Of a stretch of DNA of 64,000 bases, positions 54,455 to 62,834 are shown one piece after another (positions within the stretch are counted from its first letter, which is position 1; every line of letters starts with the position of its first letter). The stretch comes from Thermoproteota archaeon (lineage in GTDB: Archaea > Thermoproteota > Nitrososphaeria > Nitrososphaerales > Nitrosopumilaceae), in the NCBI GenBank assembly GCA_003352285.1, contig QQVN01000004.1, positions 107,306-171,305 on the forward strand. Direction: 5' to 3'. The position numbers were made by a program, and so were the translations under genes. The notes beneath the pieces were generated by a model. It was not told the DNA's origin and did not search any database. It was given only the letters and a program-made list of their open reading frames with translations.

Positions 54455-56223
54455 CTCTTTTCTGATATCTTGATTCCAAATGGCAATGTAATGGTGAATG
54501 TGGTTGGGTTATTACTAACTGATATGGTACCGCCGTGTTTCTCTATGATGTTTTTGCAACTTGCGAGACCTAGTCCAGTGCCTGTCTGTTTTGTAGTAAA
54601 TAGCGGCTCAAATATCTTTTCCATACTTTCTTGTGGAATTCCCTTTCCAGAATCTTGAATGGTGATTCTTACACTATCGTTATCCTTTTCAAAATTAATG
54701 CTTATCTCTCCTTCCCGTCCTACTGCGTGTAAGGCATTTTGAATTAGATTTGAAAATACAGCTTGAATCTGAATGGTATCTACTGGAATCGAAACACCCG
54801 AGTTTGGAAGACTCAATTTGACATCAGGTGGAATATCAAATGATGACACTGACAGATTCAGTAGATCAAGCAAGTCTGCCTCTTCCATTTTGATTTCTCT
54901 GTTCCTAACAAAATCCAGTACTTCTGTAATCTGCCTTTCCATGCGCTCAACTGCCCTATTCATCATGGCAAATTGCCTCTTTTCGTGCTCAGATAAAACA
55001 TCTCTTCTTGCATATTCCATTAATTCAAGTGAATTCTTTACAACACTCAGGGGATTTCGCAAATCATGAGCAATTCTGGATGCTAATTCACCAATTGCAG
55101 CAAATCTTGTTTCATTGAGAAGTTTAACTTTATTTTCTCGTAATGTATTTTCCATAGTTTGAATATCTTTTGATAATTGACTGATTTCATCATTCCCCGT
55201 TAGTGTTACATTTGTTGTAAGCTCTCCATCAGCAATCTCTTTTGCAGCAGTAGAGAGTTTTCGAATTCTTTTAGTAAATGCCTTTGAGAAAAAAACGGAA
55301 CCACTTATGGTTGCTATTATTACAACTCCAAGTGAGATCAAAGTCATGTCCCTAATGCTATTAATCGTTGAAAATGCTTCATCTTTGTCAATCTTTACAG
55401 CCAAACCCCAATCAGTTATCTCGATATATCTTGTTGCAGCAAGAACTGGTTCCCCTCGATAATCAACAGTGGATAGATGAGTATCCTCATTTTTCATTAA
55501 TGCTTGGGTTATTGGTACTTCGATCTGTTCTTTTAGAATAACTCTGTTTGCGATGGCATTTTCATCAAATCGTAGTGATGTGATAAACATTGCATCTCCG
55601 TTATTATCTCTCATTGCAAGAAATGTCTCACCCGTATCTCCTAATGCAGTATAGTCTGATGAAATTTCAAGTATTGTTCTTGGGTCAACTTTGATAACTA
55701 AAACTCCTATGGTATTGCCATTCAAAATTAAAGGACCCGAAATGCAGATCTCTGGAGAGTTATCTAAAATGTTAGTACCAAATGTCAAAGTGTTTTTTGT
55801 ATATCCATCAACAAACATTTTTTCTGCAGACATTGTTTTTCCCAAAATGGATTCTTCAGTCGAAAAGATCACCTCACCGGATGTATTAATAATAAAAACA
55901 GTATCGATATCTCCTATCGAATCTTTTGCATCTTTGATTATCTCTTGAATTTTTTCTGCATCTTCTGCATTTCCATTTTGATTAAACTGTTCTAGACTAA
56001 TTCGCAATTGAGTTCTACTCGTAATTCCATCTAGTCTTTCAAAATTTCGATCAATTGATTCTTCGACTCTCTTTTCCTGAATCGATGCAATTCCGTCAAG
56101 TTTCTCTAAAACATCATGTGTGATTTTGCTCTTAGCATTATCATAATTTATCACGCCAACTATGCCTATGGCTGGTATGCTAGTAAGTAGGAAAATTACT
56201 AGGATCTTAGTCCTAATATTCAT
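54451..56223 (-). CDS. Membrane sensor histidine kinase (Cache-HAMP-HisKA-HATPase)
   Basis: 590 residues. TM1 is at ~7-27; an extracellular Cache-like sensor covers ~30-285 (GDIDTVFIINTSGEVIFSTEES; NTIGVLVIKVDPRTIL; ITDWGLAVKIDKDEAF); TM2 at ~293-313 leads to HAMP. The HisKA box has ASRIAHDLRNPLSVVKNSLELM with the phosphorylated His, and the ATPase has NLIQNALHAV, DSGKGIPQESMEKIFEPLFTTKQTGTGLGL. It senses a small external ligand and signals through a response regulator, but none is adjacent. Its stop overlaps the microprotein's. Confidence 0.93.
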   Translation of the reverse strand: MNIRTKILVIFLLTSIPAIGIVGVINYDNAKSKITHDVLEKLDGIASIQEKRVEESIDRNFERLDGITSRTQLRISLEQFNQNGNAEDAEKIQEIIKDAKDSIGDIDTVFIINTSGEVIFSTEESILGKTMSAEKMFVDGYTKNTLTFGTNILDNSPEICISGPLILNGNTIGVLVIKVDPRTILEISSDYTALGDTGETFLAMRDNNGDAMFITSLRFDENAIANRVILKEQIEVPITQALMKNEDTHLSTVDYRGEPVLAATRYIEITDWGLAVKIDKDEAFSTINSIRDMTLISLGVVIIATISGSVFFSKAFTKRIRKLSTAAKEIADGELTTNVTLTGNDEISQLSKDIQTMENTLRENKVKLLNETRFAAIGELASRIAHDLRNPLSVVKNSLELMEYARRDVLSEHEKRQFAMMNRAVERMERQITEVLDFVRNREIKMEEADLLDLLNLSVSSFDIPPDVKLSLPNSGVSIPVDTIQIQAVFSNLIQNALHAVGREGEISINFEKDNDSVRITIQDSGKGIPQESMEKIFEPLFTTKQTGTGLGLASCKNIIEKHGGTISVSNNPTTFTITLPFGIKISEKS

Positions 56224-56276
56224 GAAAAAATGTCTTTTCTGTCAATATTAAAGGAATGCTTGGATGATTAAACAAA

Positions 56277-56390
56277 CTAGTAATGTCTGATGGGTCTTGC
56301 TTGATGATTTGTAATTTGATGGTGCATTTCAGCGTGATTTACCTCTTTGAATTCTAGGTCACAGCGGTAACACTTCCATGCATTCATCAT
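56277..56390 (-). CDS. C2H2-like zinc microprotein, 37 aa
   Basis: ATG 56390 (or 56387) opens MMNAWKCYRCDLEFKEVNHA, then EMHHQITNHQARPIRHY. CxxC with H-x4-H-type spacing resembles a single C2H2-like finger. It is too short for a common gene caller. Position, upstream of the kinase on the same strand, gives no clear partner. Expression unproven. Confidence 0.65.
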   Translation of the reverse strand: MMNAWKCYRCDLEFKEVNHAEMHHQITNHQARPIRHY

Positions 56391-56448
56391 GGTTATCTTA
56401 TACAAATTTTGTATTTAACAACAATGAACGATTTGTCTTTTTGAAAAA

Positions 56449-56691
56449 TTATGCATATGATAAATTCCTTACATGGCTTGAATCGTTTCTAAAGACTTGG
56501 TCGAATCTTTTCTGCAAAAGTTGTTCTGCCTCTTTTGTAACTTTTTTCCCAAGCTTGTCTACCTTTTGACAAAACTCTATTGCCGGAAGAGACTTTAGAT
56601 TATCATACTGTTCGGCAGTCATGACTCCGCCGTAAATTTTTGTCTGGTCTTTGAATTTGAATCTGACAGTCACGTCATTTCCAGCATACAC
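56449..56691 (-). CDS. Hypothetical protein, 80 aa
   Basis: It starts at GTG 56691, ~22 nt after a strong TATA-like aatattatatt on the minus strand (56708-56718). The sequence VTVRFKFKDQTKIYGGVMTAEQYDNLKSLPAIEFCQKVDKLGKKVTKEAEQLLQKRFDQVF suggests a short beta-hairpin and a long basic helix. The family is not recognised. No signal peptide is present. Confidence 0.62.
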   Translation of the reverse strand: MYAGNDVTVRFKFKDQTKIYGGVMTAEQYDNLKSLPAIEFCQKVDKLGKKVTKEAEQLLQKRFDQVFRNDSSHVRNLSYA

Positions 56692-56816
56692 GATTTACCT
56701 TATTCTAATATAATATTCTAGGATTGATGGTGTTCATTTGAACAAACACATCCATACATACCATACCGCAAAACCATAGAGCATCTTTTAATGAAAAAAG
56801 ATGCGAGAAGATACAG

Positions 56817-56927
56817 ATGATTGACTATACAAAGTACCTAAAGTGTCCTGACTGCAAAAAAAATGAGCCTTACTGCCCTGTTCATAGAAGAGAGGTAGAA
56901 AGGCTACTCGGCATGACACAGTGCTAG
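56817..56927 (+). CDS. Zinc-ribbon-like microprotein, 36 aa
   Basis: ATG 56817 opens MIDYTKYLKCPDCKKNEPYC, then PVHRREVERLLGMTQC. CPDC and CPVH form a CxxC-CxxH zinc site in a very short helix-ended peptide. An AT-rich element (catcttttaatg, 56782-56793) lies ~28 nt upstream. The short length leaves its function open. Confidence 0.6.
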   Translation: MIDYTKYLKCPDCKKNEPYCPVHRREVERLLGMTQC

Positions 56928-56978
56928 ATATCAATCAAGTATCGACTCCTTAATTTTACTTGGTGGCGTATTTACAGC

Positions 56979-57359
56979 TTAGTGATTTCTTTCTACGTAT
57001 TCTACAATCTTCATGATATCCTTGATGTATTCTGGTTTTTCACCTTCGATGCTGACAAATAACATGTGGCCATTTTGCAAAGGCACTGTTATTCTCTTTA
57101 TCTTTTCATATCCAACTATGGCGTACTGTCCTCTCCCAATCTTTTCGGCTAGAGTATCACGAACTTTCCATGTTTCAGCTGCCCTTTTCAGCGACTGCTT
57201 TGTTTCATCAAGGGTCAATATGTTATCTACATTGTTTCTGTGACTGTTCCAAAGTATGTTTCCATCCTTGTCGCATACTGCAGCAAATCTTGCATACTTG
57301 TTTGCCTCCATTATCATGCTTACAAGACGACCTTCGGGGTCATCTACCGTTTGTGACAT
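56979..57359 (-). CDS. Roadblock/profilin-like small protein, 126 aa
   Basis: It contains FAAVCDKDGNILWNSHRNNVDNILTLDET, then YAIVGYEKIKRITVPLQNGHMLFVSIEGE, an alternation of strands and helices like the longin/roadblock or PAS-sized folds found in many thaumarchaeal small proteins. I cannot name the family with certainty. It is cytosolic, has ATG 57359 and stands alone. A regulatory or signal-sensing role is possible. Confidence 0.65.
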   Translation of the reverse strand: MSQTVDDPEGRLVSMIMEANKYARFAAVCDKDGNILWNSHRNNVDNILTLDETKQSLKRAAETWKVRDTLAEKIGRGQYAIVGYEKIKRITVPLQNGHMLFVSIEGEKPEYIKDIMKIVEYVERNH

Positions 57360-57502
57360 GTGCCAATAACGGCATTTTAGATGATAAGGATGTTCATGGT
57401 TTTTGTAAAAATCTGTTTAAATTTTACACCATATTCAAATGATTGTTAATTTGGTAAAAATTCTGTCAAATGCTTAATAGTTCATTTGAATTTTTCCCCT
57501 TT

Positions 57503-58090
57503 ATGAAAAAGGCCATCAGCATTGGGATTATAGTTGCTGCAGTTGCTGTAGGAATTGGTTTAGCCAGTCCGCTATTCTATGAAAGACAAATAGATGAGCC
57601 ATTGCCTGTGGCATTAAACAAAATCGAAGAAGGACTGACACTTGAAAAATTCACCAACATGGAAGACTCTGCACAAGAATCACTAGTTCAAAAGATGCCA
57701 GAAAAAACAAAGGCAATGATCATGGAAGAGATGGCAAAGACTGAATCCCAAGTTTCCGAAGAGATGAGTGATGACTCTGTATCAGTTCTAAAGACCGGCG
57801 AGTTTGAGGGATTAGTTGGCCACAAGGCAATGGGTACTGCAAAGACAATCATGGTTGGTGATGCAACATATCTGCGATTTGAAAATTTTGAGGTAACAAA
57901 CGGTCCTGATTTGCGAGTATATCTTACACCTGGCGGGGATGTAAAGCAAGGAATTCATCTTGAGAAGCTAAAAGGAAGCAAGGGTGACCAAAATTATCTT
58001 CTTGAGGGAATTGACACTGATACATATGATACTGTTGTAATTTACTGCCAGCCATTTGGCGTTTACTTTGGCCAGGCCATGCTTTCTTGA
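57503..58090 (+). CDS. Secreted/membrane-anchored DM13-domain protein
   Basis: About 195 residues from ATG 57503 (MKKAISIGIIVAAVAVGIGLASP); cttaatag (57473-57480) is at the TATA distance, so ATG 57470 is less likely. The C-terminal ~105 residues form a DM13 domain: GEFEGLVGHKAMGTAKTIMVGDATYLRFENFEVTNGPDLRVYLTPGG ... VVIYCQPFGVYFGQAML. DM13 domains have been proposed to bind haem or carry out redox at a conserved Cys, here in IYCQPFG. Its TGA abuts the subtilase stop. Confidence 0.9.
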   Translation: MKKAISIGIIVAAVAVGIGLASPLFYERQIDEPLPVALNKIEEGLTLEKFTNMEDSAQESLVQKMPEKTKAMIMEEMAKTESQVSEEMSDDSVSVLKTGEFEGLVGHKAMGTAKTIMVGDATYLRFENFEVTNGPDLRVYLTPGGDVKQGIHLEKLKGSKGDQNYLLEGIDTDTYDTVVIYCQPFGVYFGQAMLS

Positions 58091-60112
58091 CTATCTTCTA
58101 ATTCTCATTCCAACTAGTCCAAGCAATCCTATAATCAAAACAAGTAGCATTAGTGTTCTTTCAGGAATTCCAATGATTCCAAATACATCAATGTCGCCAT
58201 TTGCCGAATGAATGCTTACTTTTTCGTATGCATCAAAGGTTTGTCCATCAGAGGTAATCTTTGCATCAACCCAAAAATCCCCATTCTCAAAGATTTGAAC
58301 TTCTGCATCATTGTTTGGAGTTGATGATGTAGTGTACTCTTTTCCTGTCTCTTGATTAGTAATCGTAATCTTTGCAAATGTCCAATCTTTAGGATGATTC
58401 ACGCCAATTTGTAACAGTCCGTTTTCTTCTGAAATATCCAATGAAGAAATGGTTGATTTTAGGATAATTGGAATATTGTAAGTTACCTTGTTATTATCAA
58501 TGTAAAGTCTGCCCTGATACTCTCCTGCCATATCTTCATTTAATGAAGCACTAACCAGTATCTCATTTCCAATTTGTGTATGGTTAATCACTAAAATGTC
58601 GGGGCTTTCATATCGTATCTTCAAATCTCCAATCTCTCCATTTATTGGGCGAATTACTAGTGATTCAGTCTTTAGCTTATCTTGTGATGAAATGTAATAA
58701 TTCAGATATGGTGGCAAAATTATCAGATTTGCATCAAATGCTTTTGTGACGTTTAATCTACCAGAGCCTGAAATCTCCATTGGAAATTCATTCCCATATG
58801 CATCAGATACAGCATCTGACGTGCTCACAAGAATTGACTTTATCTCTAAAGGAGAAAGATCCGGATTCTTTTGTAATAGTAGTGCTGCAGCACCTGTCAC
58901 ATGTGGTGCTGCAAAACTAGTTCCGCTTGTAAAGTTGTATCCTCCTCCAGATAGTGTAGTGTTTACAAATGCACCAGGTGCCACCATGTCTGGTTTGTTG
59001 TAAAATGGCGATACTGGACCACGCGAGCTAAAGTATGCAACAAAGTCTGGATTGTAAAACACATGCAGCTTTCCAACGGTTTTGTTCTCAAGCATCTTTT
59101 GAATTTCTAATCCGTCTTCCCTTGACATTGATAGTGCTGGAATTCTTGGATAGTAATCAGGATCTGAGAATTCATGGAGTAGCTCTCCAAGATAAATTCC
59201 CTGTTCATTATTGTAAATTAGTACTGCTTTGGCACCTGCATCTGCAGCATTTGATTCCTTTTCAGAAAAGTAAACAAGCTCGTCTTTGACATCACTTCCC
59301 CTCTGTACTAACAGAATACTTCCATCAAAGTCTCCAGTAAGGTCTCTATCTCTACCATACTCTCCAAAGAGAATTTCTCCTTCTATTGGGGATGACAACT
59401 TTTGGGTTCCCACCATTGGCAGAACCTGAAACTGTTTTTCATTAATCTCAAGTGTGGCAACAAGGCTTGAAGTAATGTTATTGTACGTTGCACCAACTGT
59501 AATTGAATTTGCATTAATTCCTGGACTGCCAATGCTTCCCAATGCTGGACCATCATTTCCTGCAGCTGTTACAACAATGATTCCACTTTCAATTGCCTGA
59601 TTGACTGCAGCATCAATTCGGGAATTTGTCTTGTTTACGCCAAGGCTGATGTTAATTATGTCGACTTTGTCTACAATTGCCTGCTCTATTGCCTTGATGA
59701 TTAGCTCTGAAGAGACTGATTCTCCATCATCTGAAACCTTGTATGCAACAATCTTTGCTTTTGGAGCAATTCCAATAGTCTGACCATCAGCTGCTATGAT
59801 TCCTGCTACTTGAGTTCCATGACCATTAGTGTCAATTGGAGGTCCATCCTGAACAAAGTTCTTTCCTCCAGTTACCTTTCCATCAGGTCCAAACCCCAAA
59901 AGATCTGGATGATTAAAATCAATTCCAGTATCAATTACAGCAATTGTAATTCCATCTCCATCAAATCCTAATTCCCTTGCTGTATTGATGCCAATGTATG
60001 GCGCACTCTTTTCAAGATATAATGTAGCAGAGTCATCTAGTGGTGATAGGGCAAGAATCATTCCAAATATTCCAAAAATGATAATGAAAAACAATAATTT
60101 TACAGAGTTCAT
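58091..60112 (-). CDS. Secreted subtilisin-like serine protease (S8)
   Basis: 673 residues. Catalytic triad: Asp61 (IAVIDTGIDF), His98 (NGHGTQVAG) and Ser399 (SGTSFAAP), with the oxyanion Asn186 (AAGNDGP). A PA domain is inserted at ~210-355. The signal peptide (LLFFIIIFGIFGMILALS) is followed almost directly by the catalytic domain, with no clear propeptide. Beta-rich C-terminal domains (~450-645) end in a transmembrane helix (LMLLVLIIGLLGLVGM) and RIRR, so the enzyme is tethered outside the cell. It may process envelope proteins or peptides. Confidence 0.94.
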   Translation of the reverse strand: MNSVKLLFFIIIFGIFGMILALSPLDDSATLYLEKSAPYIGINTARELGFDGDGITIAVIDTGIDFNHPDLLGFGPDGKVTGGKNFVQDGPPIDTNGHGTQVAGIIAADGQTIGIAPKAKIVAYKVSDDGESVSSELIIKAIEQAIVDKVDIINISLGVNKTNSRIDAAVNQAIESGIIVVTAAGNDGPALGSIGSPGINANSITVGATYNNITSSLVATLEINEKQFQVLPMVGTQKLSSPIEGEILFGEYGRDRDLTGDFDGSILLVQRGSDVKDELVYFSEKESNAADAGAKAVLIYNNEQGIYLGELLHEFSDPDYYPRIPALSMSREDGLEIQKMLENKTVGKLHVFYNPDFVAYFSSRGPVSPFYNKPDMVAPGAFVNTTLSGGGYNFTSGTSFAAPHVTGAAALLLQKNPDLSPLEIKSILVSTSDAVSDAYGNEFPMEISGSGRLNVTKAFDANLIILPPYLNYYISSQDKLKTESLVIRPINGEIGDLKIRYESPDILVINHTQIGNEILVSASLNEDMAGEYQGRLYIDNNKVTYNIPIILKSTISSLDISEENGLLQIGVNHPKDWTFAKITITNQETGKEYTTSSTPNNDAEVQIFENGDFWVDAKITSDGQTFDAYEKVSIHSANGDIDVFGIIGIPERTLMLLVLIIGLLGLVGMRIRR

Positions 60113-60194
60113 GTTACTATGAAAATTGCATATCTATTCTAATGTTTAACGTCAAATAGAAATAGTCCTTGATAAAATTAATTCATGCAGGGGT

Positions 60195-61268
60195 ATGGGT
60201 CTATTAAAAAGAAACAAGGTCAAAGATGACTTTGAGAAAAAATCACAGGAGAATGAGGATCTAGAAAAATTAACAGCTCATCGATATCAAAATGAGCTCA
60301 AATACTTGGAAACAGAAATTCAAGTAAACACTGATAATCTCAAAATTCTGACAGCTCAGATCTCCTCAGCAAAGGAAGAGACAAAAAAGAGAAACGAAGA
60401 ACTTGCATTAGCTAAATCAAAATTAGATGAAATAACAAAAAAGCTACAATCAAAGACTGAAGAATACTCCGATTTACTAAACGAGATACAAAATGCAAAA
60501 TCTGCAAAGTTTTCTGCACCTGCTCCAAAAGAGTCTTCAACTAAACTTTCAAGAGAAGAACAAGAGCTAGAATCCAAGGTTAAAAAATCACTAGAAACAC
60601 TAGCTGAAATTGAATCAAAACAAAAATCCACAAATGAAACCTTGCAAAAAACACTTGAAAAGATAGAACAATCCAAAAAAACATTGGAGGATTCTCAATT
60701 GAATTTATCATCTGAGAAGACTCTGCACACTAAACTGTCTCAGGAAATTGAATCAAAGAAAAAAGAACTAGAATCAATTAACGAGATGATTTTACAACAA
60801 AAAAATCACATCAAGGATATAGAGTCTCTAAAACAAAAGAATTTAGAATTAAAAAAGCAACACGATGATCTGCAGTCAAAGGCTTCAAAATCCCAGTCAG
60901 TATTATCTGAAATTGAATCAAAACAAAAGATTGCAAAAAGGGATCTTGACTCTAGCCTTGTAACCCTTGAATCTTCAAGAAAGGAGATCAAGATGTTAAA
61001 ATCTGAATATGAGGATGTCTCAAAAAAGATCACACTTGCTAGACAAGAACTCAAGTTTATAGATAAACAATTTGCTAACCTTGATGAAAAGTATGCATCA
61101 AGAAATATTGTAGATGCAACAAATGCAATAGTGACATCACTGAACACCAAACTACAAGATCACAGAAGAGAGCTTGAGGCAATGAGAAATGCTATAGTTC
61201 AAGAGAAGCAAAAATACGAAGAAGCACAACTAAAGATAGAAACACTGAAGTCCAAACTCAAAAACTAG
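60195..61268 (+). CDS. Long coiled-coil protein
   Basis: 357 residues that are nearly all heptad coiled coil (ELEKLTAHRYQNELKYLETEIQ, LESINEMILQQKNHIKDIE), rich in Lys, Glu and Ser, with no signal peptide or globular domain. A recurring IESKQK segment (SxxAEIESKQKS, LSEIESKQKI) hints at internal duplication. It may act as an SMC-like or cytoskeletal spacer, but no head domain is present. ATG 60195 is assumed. The family is not recognised. Confidence 0.78.
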   Translation: MGLLKRNKVKDDFEKKSQENEDLEKLTAHRYQNELKYLETEIQVNTDNLKILTAQISSAKEETKKRNEELALAKSKLDEITKKLQSKTEEYSDLLNEIQNAKSAKFSAPAPKESSTKLSREEQELESKVKKSLETLAEIESKQKSTNETLQKTLEKIEQSKKTLEDSQLNLSSEKTLHTKLSQEIESKKKELESINEMILQQKNHIKDIESLKQKNLELKKQHDDLQSKASKSQSVLSEIESKQKIAKRDLDSSLVTLESSRKEIKMLKSEYEDVSKKITLARQELKFIDKQFANLDEKYASRNIVDATNAIVTSLNTKLQDHRRELEAMRNAIVQEKQKYEEAQLKIETLKSKLKN

Positions 61269-61316
61269 CCTAAAAATCACAAATCAATAAATTATGTGCG
61301 GACAACATTGCATACT

Positions 61317-61937
61317 ATGGGTAAATACACACTTCCTGAAATGCCATATGCATACGATGCACTAGAACCGCATCTTGATGCAAGGACTATGGAAATCCAT
61401 CACTCAAAACATCATCAAGCCTATACAGACAAACTCAATGCAGCCCTAGAACAATGTGGGGCAGATGTTCAAAACAAAGACATCATTGAGATACTTGGTG
61501 ATCTAAGTCAAGTACCGGATGCTCAAAGAGGAGCAGTCAACTTTAACGGTGGTGGTTTCGATAATCACAGGCTATTTTGGAACAATATGAAACCAAATGG
61601 CGGCGGAGAACCAGGCGGTGCAATAGCTGACGCTATCAAGGCATCATTTGGAAGCTTTGCTGACTTTAAAGAAAAGTTCTCATCAACCACTGCAACAATT
61701 CAAGGCAGTGGATGGGGATGGTTAGTATACAATCCTTCATCAGGTAAGGTTGAATACAAATCAATGCCAAACCAAACTAGCCCAAGAACTGAGAAATTAG
61801 TTCCACTGTTGGGTTGCGATGTTTGGGAACATGCATACTATCTCAAATACCAAAACAAGAGACCAGACTATATTGCAGCCTGGTGGAATGTTGTTAACTG
61901 GGATGAGGTAGAGAAGAGATTTTCTAAAGCCAAATAA
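61317..61937 (+). CDS. sod: Superoxide dismutase, Fe/Mn family
   Basis: 206 residues from ATG 61317 (MGKYTLPEMPYAYDALEPHLD); TTG/ATG options upstream fall in the promoter (aatcaataaat, 61282-61292). Metal ligands are in IHHSKHHQAYTDKLN, FNGGGFDNHRLFW and GCDVWEHAYYLKYQNKRPDYIAAWWNVVNW. It dismutates superoxide in the cytosol, a key defence in aerobic ammonia oxidisers. The Fe or Mn preference cannot be read here. Confidence 0.95.
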   Translation: MGKYTLPEMPYAYDALEPHLDARTMEIHHSKHHQAYTDKLNAALEQCGADVQNKDIIEILGDLSQVPDAQRGAVNFNGGGFDNHRLFWNNMKPNGGGEPGGAIADAIKASFGSFADFKEKFSSTTATIQGSGWGWLVYNPSSGKVEYKSMPNQTSPRTEKLVPLLGCDVWEHAYYLKYQNKRPDYIAAWWNVVNWDEVEKRFSKAK

Positions 61938-61954
61938 AGAATATTCTTTATTTT

Positions 61955-62347
61955 TTATTTTTCATCTAACCAGACGTTCTTGATGTTTTTTTTGTCACCA
62001 ATTGCAAATGCAATTCCTTCCCATCTTTTTGAATACTTGTTTTCAAATCTATGCTGAACTTTTGGTGGAATGAAGATCATTGTATTGGGCGTGATTACTT
62101 GGGTCTTCTTACCGACCGTTACTTTGCATCTTCCTTCTAATGAATAAACTACAACATACTCGTTTTGATGAATATGCATCTGGTGAACGTCACCTGGCTC
62201 GATTCTAGCTTCTAATCCGATGATTCTGCTTCCCTTGATCTTCTCATCTAACATGAGGCGAATCTTTAGCCTGTCTGAGGGATGATCATCATATGGATGA
62301 ATCCATTTTGATTTTGACTTGAACAATTTTGCTTGTTGCTTTTTCAT
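61955..62347 (-). CDS. Cupin-domain protein
   Basis: 130 residues with one cupin barrel: GLEARIEPGDVHQMHIHQNEYVVVYSLEGRCKVTVGKKTQVITPNTMIFIPPKVQHRFEN, giving the HxHxxxE ligands and a second His (VQHRF). The N-terminus is basic (KKQQAKLFKSKSKW). The metal-bound centre may be catalytic or regulatory; the substrate is unknown. It is convergent to sod. Confidence 0.85.
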   Translation of the reverse strand: MKKQQAKLFKSKSKWIHPYDDHPSDRLKIRLMLDEKIKGSRIIGLEARIEPGDVHQMHIHQNEYVVVYSLEGRCKVTVGKKTQVITPNTMIFIPPKVQHRFENKYSKRWEGIAFAIGDKKNIKNVWLDEK

Positions 62348-62402
62348 TGTCCTCTAAAATCCACGAATGAATTTATAACCATCTGTTAGAATTTGGATGT
62401 AA

Positions 62403-62825
62403 ATGAGTGAAGAGCAGGCCCAGCAATTATTGTACCAATTACAAATGCTTGAGGGATATGTAGGAGATCTTGCACACAGAGAAAATACACTAGTTACAGT
62501 TCTTCAAGAGGCAATCTCTGCAACAGAATCGCTAAAGGAATTAAAGACAAAACCTGATGCAAGCTCACTTGTCCCTGTAGGCCTGGGAACTTTTGTGAAA
62601 TCAAAAATTTCATCTAATGAAAAAGTAGTTCTAAACATTGGTGCCGGAGTTGCAGTCGAAAAAGACACTGATTCTGCAATTAACTATCTTGAGGCAAGAA
62701 TTAAAGAAATTGAAGTTGCATTACAAGACGCATCTGCTAAAAAACGTGATGCAGAGGCACGATTAGAGCATGGAAAACAGCAGATTAACCAAATGATGCA
62801 GTCATCACGCTCCCCTCCACAATAA
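62403..62825 (+). CDS. pfdA: Prefoldin alpha subunit
   Basis: 140 residues: two coiled-coil arms ([72 protein letters not shown]) flank a beta hairpin with [33 protein letters not shown], the prefoldin alpha signature. The hexamer delivers unfolded chains to the thermosome. It precedes ftsY by 9 nt, the usual archaeal pair. Confidence 0.94.
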   Translation: MSEEQAQQLLYQLQMLEGYVGDLAHRENTLVTVLQEAISATESLKELKTKPDASSLVPVGLGTFVKSKISSNEKVVLNIGAGVAVEKDTDSAINYLEARIKEIEVALQDASAKKRDAEARLEHGKQQINQMMQSSRSPPQ

Positions 62826-62834
62826 TAGATTGAC

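Noticed and set aside
54451..56223. Complete two-component pair
   Set aside because: The kinase is intact but no response-regulator receiver domain is found nearby.
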